DNA of 64,000 nt, taken from Limonium bicolor. Lineage: Eukaryota > Streptophyta > Magnoliopsida > Caryophyllales > Plumbaginaceae. Below the pieces are notes generated by a model, which was given only the letters and a program-made list of their open reading frames with translations, made no database searches and had not been told where the DNA came from. The position numbers and the translations under genes are program-made. Below, one piece after another: positions 23,101-34,211 of this stretch (position 1 is its first letter; each line of letters begins with the position of its first letter). Location: positions 31,924,337 through 31,988,336 of the forward strand of contig CM041780.1 of NCBI GenBank assembly GCA_023374045.1. Reading direction: 5' to 3'.

Positions 23101-24743
23101 ATGAGTTCTGGAATGGACCGACCTTGGGTAAGGTCGGTCGGTAAGGTCGGTCGACCCTAAAAATAATAAAAAAAAACGAAACCCTAAGGAAGTTTAGTGG
23201 TATTAATGGTACCCCATTAAGAGGGCATTGATGATTAGAGGTGTAAAGACCTAAGAGATTAAGATAAGTATAAACTTAAAAGTTTAAGATTAAGTTTGTA
23301 AGATTATGTTGTAAGACTTAAGAGGTGTTAGGTTGGAATCATTAAGGGTTAAGTAAGTTAAGTAAGATAAGTAAGTTGAATCGAGTTAAGTGATTAACAA
23401 CCTAAAACTGAATGAATGTTTTAGGACTTGGAAATTGGACTCCGGAAGAGATTAAGCAACCGAACGACCAACGGTGAACGGTACAGTTCTTCTTGTGACC
23501 TGCTTGCTAACGAGGTGTCCCTCGGCTTGTGTGCTATTTGTTTTTGTGTTCTCACTAAACAAGATAAAGCAAGCAACCGGAATATTATGTTTATTGTATT
23601 GTTGTGTGATGTTTGAAAACTAACACAACATACCGTGAGGACTTACTAACCAACGTTTAGTAAGGAACTGAGTGAGACTAAGGAACACTCCCTAATATGG
23701 GTTGTTATAAACCGAAAGAGGTTAACCAACAAACATGATCTTGAGACTACTACTAACTGGAACTTGAGTGAGGAAACCTGGGACCGATCTCCGGTCATGC
23801 ATGCTAAGGAAAAAGGGGGACGGTATCTGAATCAGATCCGCCCTCCGCTTAAGGACTTGTCTTCGGACTTGTAGCCTAGGGCCGGTTGCCGGCTCAGCTA
23901 CGCTGGACTCCCGTCCAGAGTAGGTAGCATTAAGATGGTGCGGGGGGATCACCTAAATCCCAGGTTCGAATTAAGCTACAACCATTCCCTTCCATGAACG
24001 GTTTGTATACTGAGATTAAGTTGATATTAAGATTAAGGTAAGGTTAAGATAAGTTGCAACCATTCCTTTTTAAAGGATGGTTTGTATTATTAAGATTAAG
24101 ATAAGCTACATCCACTCCTTATTAAACGATGGTTGTTTCTAAGATTAAGATAAGACTAAGATTGAGGTGAGATAAGGATGGACTAAGATTAAGAGGGGAC
24201 ATTACTTGAGGAGTTAAATAATTAACTCTCTAATTAAGGGAACACATTTAAGCCGTTCATTGTGTGTGAACTTTGATTGTTCATATCTGAGTTGTTGTTT
24301 ACTGCACTTTCTATTATGTTGTGCATCTAATCAACCTCCATGCTATCGACAATTAGTCGTCGTAGCCACGTTAGCTTGGGGGCCATGAGAGGATCGTACC
24401 AGCATTCGTGCTGACCCCCTTTGGGGGCTGTTTTTACTACACAGGTGAACATCAGGAGGCGGCCGTCGCGAGAGTAAGAAGAGGATACAAGTGTTAAGGA
24501 TTAAGTGTGGCCTACGAGTTGTGCATGTACACTCGTATGGCAATCGAGATAGTAAGATGTATAGGATGTGAGAGGATTGTAAGAAGAATATGTATTTGGT
24601 TAAGGTTGTTATGTACTAATGTTCAGTATATTCTGTAGTCAGACCGTGGCAAGGTCCTGGAGTGTAAAGAATTCCGCTGTGACATGTATATGTATAAGCT
24701 GTTAAGTTGCGAGACCACATTTGGATTGAGTTGGGGTGTTACA
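20151..24743 (+). repeat. Element B 3' LTR
   Basis: 4593 bp, closely matching the 5' LTR with few substitutions and short indels. It carries the hairpin array at 22828-23154 and the three-hairpin block at 24342-24435. Confidence 0.93.
22828..23154 (+). repeat. GGTCGG hairpin array, element B 3' LTR
   Basis: Units begin at 22828, 22901, 22974, 23045 and 23116. Here unit 3 has fully paired arms CCGAACTTG/CAAGTTCGG, unlike its mate in the 5' LTR. Confidence 0.85.
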
Positions 24744-24748
24744 TCTGG

Positions 24749-26482
24749 AATGGACCAACCTTGGGACCGGACTTACAAGGTCGGTCATGCCTAGAATTTT
24801 GTACGGGAATTGGTCTCTGGAATTGACCGAACTTGGGACCGGACTTGGCAAGTTCGGTCAGGCTTAAATTTTCCACGGGGGAAAACTCTCGGGAATGGAC
24901 CGACCTTGGGGACCGGACTTGCAAGGTCGGTCGGGGTAGAATTTTCAAACGGTAATACGTCCTGGAATGGACCGACCTTGGGTAAGGTCGGTCGGTAAGA
25001 TCGGTCGAGCCAAAAACAAAAAAAAAGCAATTTTAAATTCTAAAGATGTTAGTTGGTAATAAGGTATGCCATTGGTAGGGTAATAATGATTAGGAACCTA
25101 AGAACCTGTGGAATTAAGTTAAGTTAAGTATAAACTTTAATATTTAAAGTTAAGTTTATAAGGTTAAGTGGCAAAGACTTAAGAGGGTATTGAATGGGAA
25201 TCTTTAGGGACTAAGTGAGTTAAGTAAGGTGCAAATAACTAATGGCCTAAAAATGAATCAATGTTTTAGGTTTGTGAATTGGGACCCCGGAGAAGGTTAA
25301 ACAAACGACAGGCGACGGTGAACGGTACAATCTTTCTTGTGACCTGCTTGCTAATGAGGTGTCCCTCGGCTGTGTGCTATCTGTTTGTTTGCTATGACTA
25401 AGACAAGATAAAGCATGCAACCGGTTATATTTGTTCTCGTTGTAAATGTGTTTTCTTTACACTAACCCACGAGACTTGATATTGTTACTAACTAAGTTTA
25501 GTACTTACTGAGTCAAGGATATGAGTTAAGTATTGGTAACTGTTGGTTAATACCCGTTAAGGTTTAACTAGCACATGGTGTGTAAGATTTATACTAACTG
25601 GAACTTGAGTGAGGAACCCGGGACTGACTCCGGTCATGCATGCTAAGGAAAGGGGGACGGTATCTGAATCAGATCCGCCCTCCGCTTAAGGACTTGTATT
25701 CGGACTTGTTGCCTAGGGTCGGTTGCCGGCTCAGCTACACTGGACTCCCGTCCAAGGTAGGTGGCATTAAGATGGTGTGGTAGGATCACCTAAATCCTAG
25801 GTTTGAGATTAAGCTACAACCATTTCCTTTCTAGGAACGGTTTGTATACTGAGATTAAGATAAGGTTAAGACTGAGGTAAGATAAGGAACTGAGGTTAAG
25901 GAAATCAGGACTAGGGAGGGGATTACTAACCCGCATGATAAGGGAACGCTTGTGTCGTTCATTGTGTGTGAACTAAGAATGTTCATCTGTGGATTATTGC
26001 ACTTCATATCATGCTTGTGTACTTAATCCATTTCCATGCTATCGACAATTAGTCATCGTAGCCCCGTTAGCTTGCGGGCCATGAGAGGGAGTACCAGCAT
26101 TCGTGCTGACCCCCTTTGGGGGCTGTTTTTACACTTGCAGGTAAGAGGCCCATGAAGTTACTCCACGAGAGTAGGAGCGGTTAGACTTGGGATGGGTTGT
26201 TTATTTTGAATACGGGTTGCGCCTGTGCTCCCGTCTGTTTATATTGAAACTGATGTAAGTTTTTAGCTATGACTTACTTAAACTCAGTTGGTTGGTGGTA
26301 TTTTGGATGGTGATCTTTTGGTCGGTTGTTTACTTTGGATAGGTGATGTAAATTGATAAGGCCGGTATATTCTAACGATCAGACCGTGGCAAGATCCCGG
26401 TGTTTGTTATTTCTGCTGCGACGAATTCGATTAAGTGTTAAGCTCTGTGATAACCACGATTGGCTTTGGATGGGGTGTTACA
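24749..26482 (+). mobile_element. Gypsy element A 3' LTR, right part
   Basis: Directly follows the TCTGG duplication after element B and continues the hairpin array interrupted at 10342, with units at 24753, 24825, 24898 and 24970. It carries the three-hairpin block (26036-26136) and ends TGTTACA at 26482, abutting copia coding sequence. By eye it is roughly 90 percent alike to the same part of B, while the LTR start (7927 onward) is clearly more diverged. Confidence 0.85.
24753..25010 (+). repeat. GGTCGG hairpin array, element A LTR, units 3-6
   Basis: Four palindromic units at 24753, 24825, 24898 and 24970; the second uses the CCGAACTTG/CAAGTTCGG arm pair, the third the CCGACCTTG/CAAGGTCGG pair. 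The first has one arm base mispaired (CCAACCTTG). Confidence 0.8.
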
Positions 26483-27281
26483 GTTTACAAGTTAAAGAAG
26501 AACCCTAACGGAGAAATAGAAAGATACAAGGCGAGATTAGCAGCCAAAGGTTATAGCCAACGTCCTAGAGTTGATTATGGTGAAGTTTTTGCACCTGTTG
26601 CCCGATTAGAAACTATTCGGTTGATCATTTCTCTCGCTGTCCACAAGAAGTAGAAAATATATCAGATGAATGTAAAATCAACATTCTTGAATGGAGTGCT
26701 TGAAGAAGAGGTGTATGTTGAACAACCTCCAGCTTATGAAGTCAAAGGCCATGAAGGGAAAGTATTGAAATTAAAGAAAGCATTGTATGGTTTGAAGCAA
26801 GCACTGAGAGCATGGAACAGTCGGCTTGACAAATATCTACAATATAATGGTTTCGTCAAGTGCTCACATGAATCAGCCCTCTATGTGAAGATATGTAAGA
26901 ATGATGATATCTTACTAGTCTGCATATATGTTGATGATTTGATATTTATTGGAAATAATCCAAGAATGTTTGATGAGTTCAAGAAAATCATGACCAAGGA
27001 ATTTGAGATGAAAGATCTTGGTCTTATGTCCTATTATCTTGGCATTGAGATAAAACAAAAGGAATATGGAGTTTTTATCTCACAAGAAAGTTATGCAAGG
27101 GAGCTGCTGAAGAAATTCAAGATGGAAGATTGCCATCCGATATGTACACCGGTAGATTGCGGCACATAGTTATCAAAGAATGATGAAGGGAAAAAGGTTG
27201 ATCCGACGACTTTCAAAAGTCTTGCTATTAGTTTGAGATATTTGACATGCACAAGGCAAGATATTCTTTTTGGAGTTGGAC
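26483..27281 (+). pseudogene. Ty1/copia reverse transcriptase fragment, broken
   Basis: Encodes the middle of copia RT: VYKLKKNPNGEIERYKARL, LAAKGYSQ, FAPVARLETIR, FLNGVLEEEVYVEQPP, ALYGLKQA and the catalytic box YVDDLIF. Two in-frame stops are present: TAG at 26651-26653 where Trp is usual, and TAG at 27167-27169. The first catalytic Asp position (DVKSAFLNG in the family) reads Asn. It continues at 32347. The left end abuts element A's LTR, so element A appears to have inserted here and the 5' part of this copia should lie left of the window. Sequence type is closest to TNT1/Tork-like copia, tentatively. Confidence 0.88.
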
Positions 27282-27463
27282 TTATTTGAATTATACCAAG
27301 TGTTTATTAAATAAACAAGGCTTAATTTAATAATTAATTAATCTAAAATAATCAATTAAGGTTAAGAATGTTATTGAGATGAATGATTTAATTCATACAC
27401 TTAAGGGATTAATTTCATAAACAAACGTAAGAATTAAAGAGGTTAATAAACCTCACATAAAAT

Positions 27464-27653
27464 TGTGACAGCCCAGTCCAATAAGCCCACATGTGTGATA
27501 TTTTCTGCTTTGGCATGTAGGCCGCACGGATTTGTTCCCTGGGTTTCCTAGCCCCAAAACACGTCACACAAGGAAGAGGTATCCATGCACTTATAAGGAA
27601 CACTTCGTTCTCCTCTCAACCGATGTGGGAGGAACACCACGCCGGGTGTTACA
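27464..27653 (+). mobile_element. Short solo LTR of TRIM type, 190 bp
   Basis: Bounded by TGTGACAGCCC and GGGTGTTACA, with target duplication AAAAT at 27459-27463 and 27654-27658. It contains TTATAAGGAACACTTCG and GTGGGAGGAAC, features I recall from a short repeat widespread in eudicot genomes. No internal region is present. It lies inside the long solo LTR and so is younger than it. Confidence 0.7.
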
Positions 27654-30600
27654 AAAATAATTAAATAAAAGAATATAATTAAGGGCATAATTAAATAGTA
27701 AAAATAAATGTACAATACTTATACTTAGGTGAATAATAGAAATTCACCGATAAGTTTAATAATAGGAGAATTAATAAATATTGAGTCGTATAACCTAAAG
27801 TTCGTTACAGGAAATAACGAATTAATAAACGTTACTAAAGGAGGAAATTAAATAATAAAATTATACAATCTCTAATGCATAATAAGATATAAAATAATGT
27901 TATTAAGTAAAATATAAGATTTTGGGATTTAATAAAAGCCCGAGCATTTATGAATTACTTGGCGGGATGGAAACGATAAATATAGTTAATCGGGTAAAAC
28001 TTCCCTTTCTTTGGACCATTGGGATGATTCAAAAGCAAGTAAAAAAATAAATAAATATATAAAATGGGCCGACCAGCCCAAAAGAACCAGCCGGCCTCCT
28101 CTCTCTCGTGACCCACGGTAAATTTCCAGCCCTAACTTGTTAATCATCCTCTAACATCTAACCTAACCCTAACTAATCTAATCTCTCTTCTATCTTCCTT
28201 CCTTTCTTCTTCTATCTTTTGAACAAAATCGTCGTCGTACCCCCTCTCCTTCTTCTGCACGATTTCTCTTCTCCTTCTCCTCTAAGTTTCTCAAATCTCT
28301 CTTGCAAGTTAAGGAAAGCTGTCTACTTCTTCCTCTGCTCTCAAGATGAAATTGCACCCCTCTCTTCCTCTCTCTCGATCTTCTTCTCCTTCTTATGTTC
28401 TGGTTCGAGTTATTTCTCGATTCTTCTCGATTTTGCTTCTTTCCTCTGATTCCGGTATCAAATCTAAAGAGAAAAACTGTAAGCTCTCAATCTTTGTAAT
28501 TTCGGTCAAACTTCTCCTCAACTCCCACTCACTTTCTTCTTCTTGTATTTGTATAACCGAGAAAAAAAACAGGGAGGAACCCCCAGACCCAAGCAACGCC
28601 GGAGCCGAGAAGAGAAGGGAAAGGAATCGGATGGCTAGGGCTACGTTTGGGGCGCGCCGAAGAACAGGTATAGCATGAAAATGAATGAATAACATTTAGA
28701 TTAGGGTTTTGTTTAACATTTCTAGTTATTCTGCAAATTTTGTTAACCCTTGGTTCTGAAGGAACCATTAATCTATCAAAACATTAATTGATTCTCCGAA
28801 CTGTATTTGGACATATGAATTTCAGTGTTGGTTTCTGGAAATTTTGAATCTGTTGGATTCCTTATATTTATAGGATGTTTTCTATCTACGAATTTGAAAC
28901 CCTAAAGTTGAATTAGGGTTTTGGAATGTTGAAAGAAAATAAAATCTATTAGTGTGAAAAACCAAAAGTGTTAGAAGAAGCAAACTAAGGTTCTGAATTT
29001 TACAATTAATGTTTGCAATCTAAGTTTTGGATAATTGAGAATTAGGGTTTAATTAAATTGGGGGAAACCTGGAAACTGGGGTTTGCAAGCTAGGGTTTCA
29101 AAATTGGGGGCAAATCGATAAACTGGAATTTTGGAATTGAAATAAGGGTTTCTAAATCGATTTGGTGAAATTAAGAAAATTTGGTTGAATCGAGGGAATT
29201 AGGGTTCAATTGATGAATTAGGTATTTGAATTTGGGTAGATAATTAATTTAGGGATTTCCAAAAGTTAGGGTTTTAAAATGAAACAGGGGATTAAAGGAG
29301 AGATTAGCGATATGAATTGTAATTAGGGTTTAAAATCGAAATCGGGGTAAACTTGACAAATTTTAAGGTTTGTAGAAAATTAATTTAGGATTTAGGGGCA
29401 AAATGGCATATATGAAGAAATTGGGGTTTAAAGTATAAAGTGAGGAAATTTCTAGGGCGTAAGTATAATATTGAAAATTGGAGGCATAAATGTGTCAAAA
29501 ATCTTAGGGCAGAATAGCAATTACAAAAATTAGTTGCGATCTAGTAAATCCAAAAAAAATATTATGGGCAATTTGGTAGTTTTAAATTAATTAAGGGTTG
29601 AACCAAAAATCTAGGACTACAGAGTTGGGTTGGTCAAATTTAAAGTTAGACCGTGGTCAGATAGTTTAGTTTGGGCTTAATAATAGTCTATTAAGATGAC
29701 CACAAAAATTAAATTGGGGTAGGAACTCATTACAACTGAACTGGGCTCTAGGAAAAATATGCAAGTTAGAAATTTGGGTTGGAGTAAATAAAACTCATTT
29801 GGGCTTTGGAGTTAAGAAAATGGATGGTTTAGGCTGAGCAAATGAGCCTAACAAAAATGGAAGTTGGGCAACAGAAAAAAAATTAGTAAACTACTACTGG
29901 GTTTACAAATAGCTAGCCAAAATAGTAGATATTAAATTGGGCTAAGAATGTAAAAAAAAGGGATCTAATTTATCAAACACTTAAATTTGTAAAGAAACTG
30001 AATTAGGAATTTAGATTAGAAATAAACCTAACTTAACCAGACTTCGTATTGGGCTTAACCCAAATTTGAATATGGGTAGATTTGAATAAAATTAGGTCAA
30101 CTCTAAATAAATAAATATGGCCATAACAAAGCTAGTAAAAACAATTGAGCTAACTAGAACTAATATGTGAGGTAATTTAACTTAGTTAATTTAGGCCATA
30201 ACCTAAGTTGAGGCCCAACTCCAAGTCCAGTCAACTCAAATTAATAGGATTTAAGATTAATGGTAAGTTTAGACTGAAGGGAAGAGAAATCCATAGATTT
30301 ATAAACATGAGGAAACTAAATAATAAATAATAAAATTTAGGGAAAACATACACAAAGGGAATTTAAAGAGTTAGACAAATAAAAAATGTTGCTACTACGA
30401 TCAACATTTGAATTAGAAAATGGCCCAAATTACAAGTAAGTTTTATGGGTCAGTAAGTGGGTAATTTTAAATCTCTTGAAATTTATGATATGATTTATGT
30501 AATAGAATCTGATAAGGAAGCTAGTAATTGGTATAGGACTATTATGTTCGAATAAATTAGGCTTTTTGTTGGGTCGGATTAAATACGTTCCAGATTAAAT

Positions 30601-31496
30601 AAAATCCAATTATAGAGAGCTTGTATCTAATTAAATCAGTTACACTCATTTTAAGTTATAAATTCTTGTTAATATTCAAATATTTGTAAGGGATTCTCAG
30701 TAGTAATAATTGTGGAATGTTTACCACTAGTTTGGTGGAACAGGCAAGTAAAAGGGCTAGGTTACCTTAAGTAGGAAGAATACACATAGAATAATAAGGA
30801 TGAAAATAAGGAATTAACCAATAGGTTTTCCCTCATACTCTAGGATTCAGGAAATGGGACGCTCATGGCAAGATACAGATGATGGTATACACATGGTTAG
30901 GACATATTATAAAGCTGCATATTTCAAGTATGTTGTGTGCTCCAAATGGCCCAAAGGTTACCTCGAGTCCAGATAATTATGTGTTGCGTGACAAGAAGAT
31001 ATGAGTGTTTAATTCTTCTCTGCAATATTATGTTAAATACATATAGCATGTTGAATTGTGATGGTAACTCCTAATGATTTTACCATATGATATGTTATCA
31101 CAATGAAATCCTTGTGATTAATTAAATGAGAATGGGTTGTTTGCCAATTGAGTACTCTAATCTATTAAATTGGAAAGAGATACATGTGGTACCAAAATAT
31201 ATACCTTAAGTGAATGTGTTACCACTAAGTAACTTGGAAAGAAACATAACATGATATTACAATACTATGAGATAAAAAGTTTGGTTATGCTGTCTATGGT
31301 ACACCTTCCTAAGAATGACTTAGAAATAAATTGGAAAGACCTCGATAAAGCACTAACACTACAATTTATATGATCTGTGTTTTATATGTATGACTACCCT
31401 AACCATTACTTGGCTAACAGGGTAGAATGGGAGTTATGAGACTAGCCTAGGAACAAGAATACCTACGGGGTTCTTGGTCACGCGTTTTAGTTCATC

Positions 31497-31634
31497 GAGT
31501 GGATGATGACTAACTGGTCCACTCAAATATTGGTATTGGCGTTGGTATTGGTATGATTAGTGGATGACGACAAACCGGTCCACTCAGACATTGGTATTGG
31601 TATGACGAGCAGATGACGACTAACTGGCCCGCTC
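31497..31634 (+). repeat. Hairpin array in the long solo LTR
   Basis: Three units of similar sequence around GATGACGACTAACTGG at 31497-31524, 31559-31584 and 31607-31634. Outer arms are GAGTGGA/TCCACTC, AGTGGA/TCCACT and GAGC/GCTC. The T-A pair of unit 1 is replaced by C-G in unit 3. A tract of TTGGTATTGG repeats lies between units. Confidence 0.5.
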
Positions 31635-32346
31635 AGAAGTGACACGGGTGAAATTATGTGAGGACACGTGCGATGGGAAATTGGAGGATCTCTAACTTAC
31701 CAATAGTCGCTAGATGGCACTAACAACGACTGACTTGTTCTAATCTTTATGTATGAAATTTGAATATGATGAGTGTGTTGCTTATGTTATGTCTCGTTAT
31801 GTTTGTTATTATGTTTTAATTTATATGTTTTAATTATTATGTTTAAGCATGACTGTTATATGTGTATAAACCGGAATTTGGATGAAATGTACCTGCATGC
31901 TCACTTGGCAAATACATGAGTTAATTATGAGGGTTCAAGAAGATTGCATGATAACATACTCATTAGCTGGGCTAACTCCTCCAACAATGTTGCTTTTAGG
32001 TGTATAGATTGACAACTCAGTGGTGAAGAGCGGGCCACGGTAGGTTTATGTTTTGGGTTTGATAAAATTTGGGCTAAGCCTTAAGTAGTAGAGTTGCTCA
32101 CAGTTGAAGTTATGATTTGAGTTAGTGTTATCTGGTAAGCTATCTCTGTCATCACAGCATTTGGGTTGGTTGTTGGTTTTTGGTTTTGGAAGCCTTGTCA
32201 CGTGCGTTGGGCACGTGACGGTGGTAACATCTCTTTTTGGCTTATGTGTATATTAAATTTCCACTGTAACTACTCACATTGTTGTATATATATCAGATGA
32301 TGTTTAGGTATTAATCGTGTTTATTAGAAAGGAATATTACATTATT

Positions 32347-32929
32347 AGTCGCTACATGGAGTCCCCATCAATGACTCACTTTAAGGCGGCTAAAAGAATT
32401 CTCCAGTATTTAAAAGGAACAATCAATTATGGATTGTTTTATTCATCCTCTGATGACTACAAACTTGTTAGGTATAGTGATAGTGACTGGACAGGAGATA
32501 TTGATGACAGAAAGAGCACTACTAGTTTTGTATTCTATATGGGAGACATAATGTTTTCGTGGAGTTTAAAGAAGCAACTGATTTTCACACTCTCCACATG
32601 CGAAGCTGAATATGTCGCTACCACATCATGTGTTTGTCACACCATCTGGTTAAGAAGAATGTTAAGAGAATTGAAGACTTTCCAAGAGAAGGCGACAGAG
32701 ATATATTTTGATAATAAATCGGCTATTGCTCTACCTAAAAATCCAGTGTTTCATGACAGGAGGTAACACATTGACACGGAGTATCATTTCATCCATGATT
32801 GTGTTGCTGTTAATGAAGTAGAGTTAAAGTTCGTGAAGAGTCACGATCAAGTTGCTGATATTTTCATGAAGCCGCTAAAGAAAGACGTGTTTAGCAAATT
32901 ATGTTCAATGTTAGGAGTCATGAACAATT
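32347..32929 (+). pseudogene. Ty1/copia RT end and RNase H, broken
   Basis: Continues the copia from 27281: SRYMESPSMTHFKAAKRIL, then RNase H with YSDSDWTGD, RKSTTSFVF, STCEAEYVA and FDNKSAIAL. A stop lies at 32764-32766, after which HIDTEYHFI...VKSHDQVADIF and a terminal stop near 32929 are still readable. Together with 26483-27281 it forms one old copia copy split by the long solo LTR. Confidence 0.88.
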
Positions 32930-32934
32930 AAGTT

Positions 32935-33105
32935 TAATGTAAAATTATGTCTCTATGTAAAGTCACACCCTTACAAAGAGTAGCATCCAAGAGTCACTTG
33001 CTACTACTATATAAAGAGGGTGTTGTAAACTTTTCAACAAGTCATCAATCAAACATATATTCTTTTCTTCATCTATCTCCTATTTATTGTATATGTACAA
33101 GTGTA
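32935..33105 (+). repeat. Possible copia 3' LTR remnant
   Basis: Immediately downstream of the copia pol end. It contains a TATA-like CTATATAAAGAGGG near 33008 and a CT-rich leader, and could run from TGTAAAATTATG to ATGTACA. No second copy in the window to confirm it. Confidence 0.35.
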
Positions 33106-33380
33106 AAGGGTAGAGCTGAATAATGGGCTTAAGTAAAATAGATTTGTTATTTTCTAGTGTGGGGTTTATTTGTTTCTCTTTTGATTCTGCCCCATCAAAA
33201 TCTTTCTCCTGTTAATTGGGTTCCGTAATGATTGTGGGTATCATTAATGAGAGTGACCCATATCATATTTGTCTCAGTGATAAAGAAATCCTAAATGTTC
33301 TCAATGAATTTAAGTACTATGATTGTTCATACTTTTTTTATGAAGTTCATATTATATTAATCTTTAGAACTTGGAGCTTT
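33106..33380. other. Unassigned intergenic DNA
   Basis: AT-rich, no convincing coding frame, no recognised repeat. Confidence 0.4.
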
Positions 33381-33546
33381 CGACCCGTCACATATCTGTT
33401 TACAGCCTCAAATATCACTTCATCTATTGGGATGATAGTCTCGAGGTTACATGCTTCTGTTTTGAAAATTCAAGCCTGGTTGTTTTAGGATCCGTATTTC
33501 TCCAGATCTGATGTGTCTTTCCCATGGTAGTTGCTTTCACAATCTC
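33381..33546. repeat. Duplicated segment, copy 1
   Basis: Matches 36988-37150 over about 165 bp with a handful of differences and one 3-bp indel. On the minus strand both copies can be read as a coding-like patch (TIPTDEEIIEAVNRYVTG in copy 2), but no long frame surrounds it. It may be an old gene or LINE scrap. Confidence 0.55.
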
Positions 33547-33639
33547 TCTAGTTTGTCTAGTTTCATGTATGAAAAATTAATTTTTCATGCATGCCAATAA
33601 TAAATAGAAGGATAATGGAACTTTGTCCAGTTTCATGTG

Positions 33640-33880
33640 TAGTTAGGGTGCATTCGGTTTGGATCGATTAAATTCGGGTCAATTCTGTTCGGGTCAATTC
33701 GGTTAGGGTCAATTCAGTTTGGGTGAATCCGGTTCAGGTGGATTCGGTCATATCAAATTTCGGTTTGATTCGGTTTTGGTTTGGTTCGGTTCGGATTTTT
33801 GGGTCACTTTTCGGGTCACTTCATTCAGTTTGAATTCGGGTTCGGATTGGATTGGATCGGGTCAGTTTTTCTGGTTTGGA
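33640..33880. repeat. TTCGGTT/GGGTCAA low-complexity tract
   Basis: Degenerate short tandem repeats of TTCGGTTNGG and GGGTCAATTC. Such tracts are common inside plant transposons; no ends were recognised. Confidence 0.55.
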
Positions 33881-33894
33881 TCACCTTTGCCAGG

Positions 33895-34211
33895 TCTAGC
33901 TGTAAGTTCTGCTCATTGATTACTTCATGAGGAAGCGGATTGCTGAGAATTTCATATGGAGACAAAGCAGTCTGTCTACTAATTATATTTGTCACAACCA
34001 GGTTATACTCGGATGGCAGCCCACGCAAGAGAAAATATTGGAATTCTATATCTGTAACCTTGTGTCCAACAGTAGACAGAGAAACAGATAAGCCCCTTGC
34101 TCTATTGAAATAATCTATTATTGTCTCATTTCCTTTCTTACTGATGCTAGCTAACTGGAGATGGTATTGACTCATGTGTGTTGTAGATTGAGCAACATAG
34201 ACATGATGCAA
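33895..34211 (-). pseudogene. Copia gag fragment
   Basis: Minus-strand frame of about 105 residues with QLQLASISKKGNETIIDYF, RGLSVSLSTVGH and LLRGLPSEYN, characteristic of the copia gag (UBN2-type) domain. No zinc knuckle, LTR or pol is attached, so it is a fragment. Confidence 0.7.

Larger units (their letters stand above)
10343..24743 (+). mobile_element. Element B: complete LARD-type gypsy element, 14.4 kb
   Basis: Two LTRs of 4602 and 4593 bp, both starting TGAAATACCCC and ending GGTGTTACA, flank 5.2 kb of interior. A primer site TGGTATCAGAGC complementary to the initiator-Met tRNA 3' end follows the 5' LTR, and a polypurine tract precedes the 3' LTR. The target duplication TCTGG is at 10338-10342 and 24744-24748. 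The interior encodes no recognisable gag or pol, so this fits a large retrotransposon derivative mobilised by another element's proteins. LTRs differ by few substitutions, so insertion is recent. It sits inside the 3' LTR of element A, in the hairpin array. Confidence 0.93.
27287..32341 (+). mobile_element. Very long solo LTR (about 4.9 kb plus nested insert)
   Basis: Starts TGAATTATACC, ends AATATTACA, with 5-bp target duplication TTATT at 27282-27286 and 32342-32346. Removing it places the two copia halves in the same frame. The content resembles the giant gypsy LTRs here in layout: CT-rich leader near 28090-28400, a long purine-rich, gene-free body, a hairpin array at 31497-31634, then a hairpin (31963-31975) and TTTTAG near the 3' end. 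There is no internal domain, primer site or pol, so a solo LTR left by LTR-LTR recombination is the simplest reading. ORFs at 28219-28678 look fortuitous. Confidence 0.72.

Noticed and set aside
28219..28768. Overlapping frames near the CT-rich leader of the long solo LTR
   Set aside because: Low-complexity Ser/Leu-rich translations on both strands, typical of pyrimidine-rich leaders.
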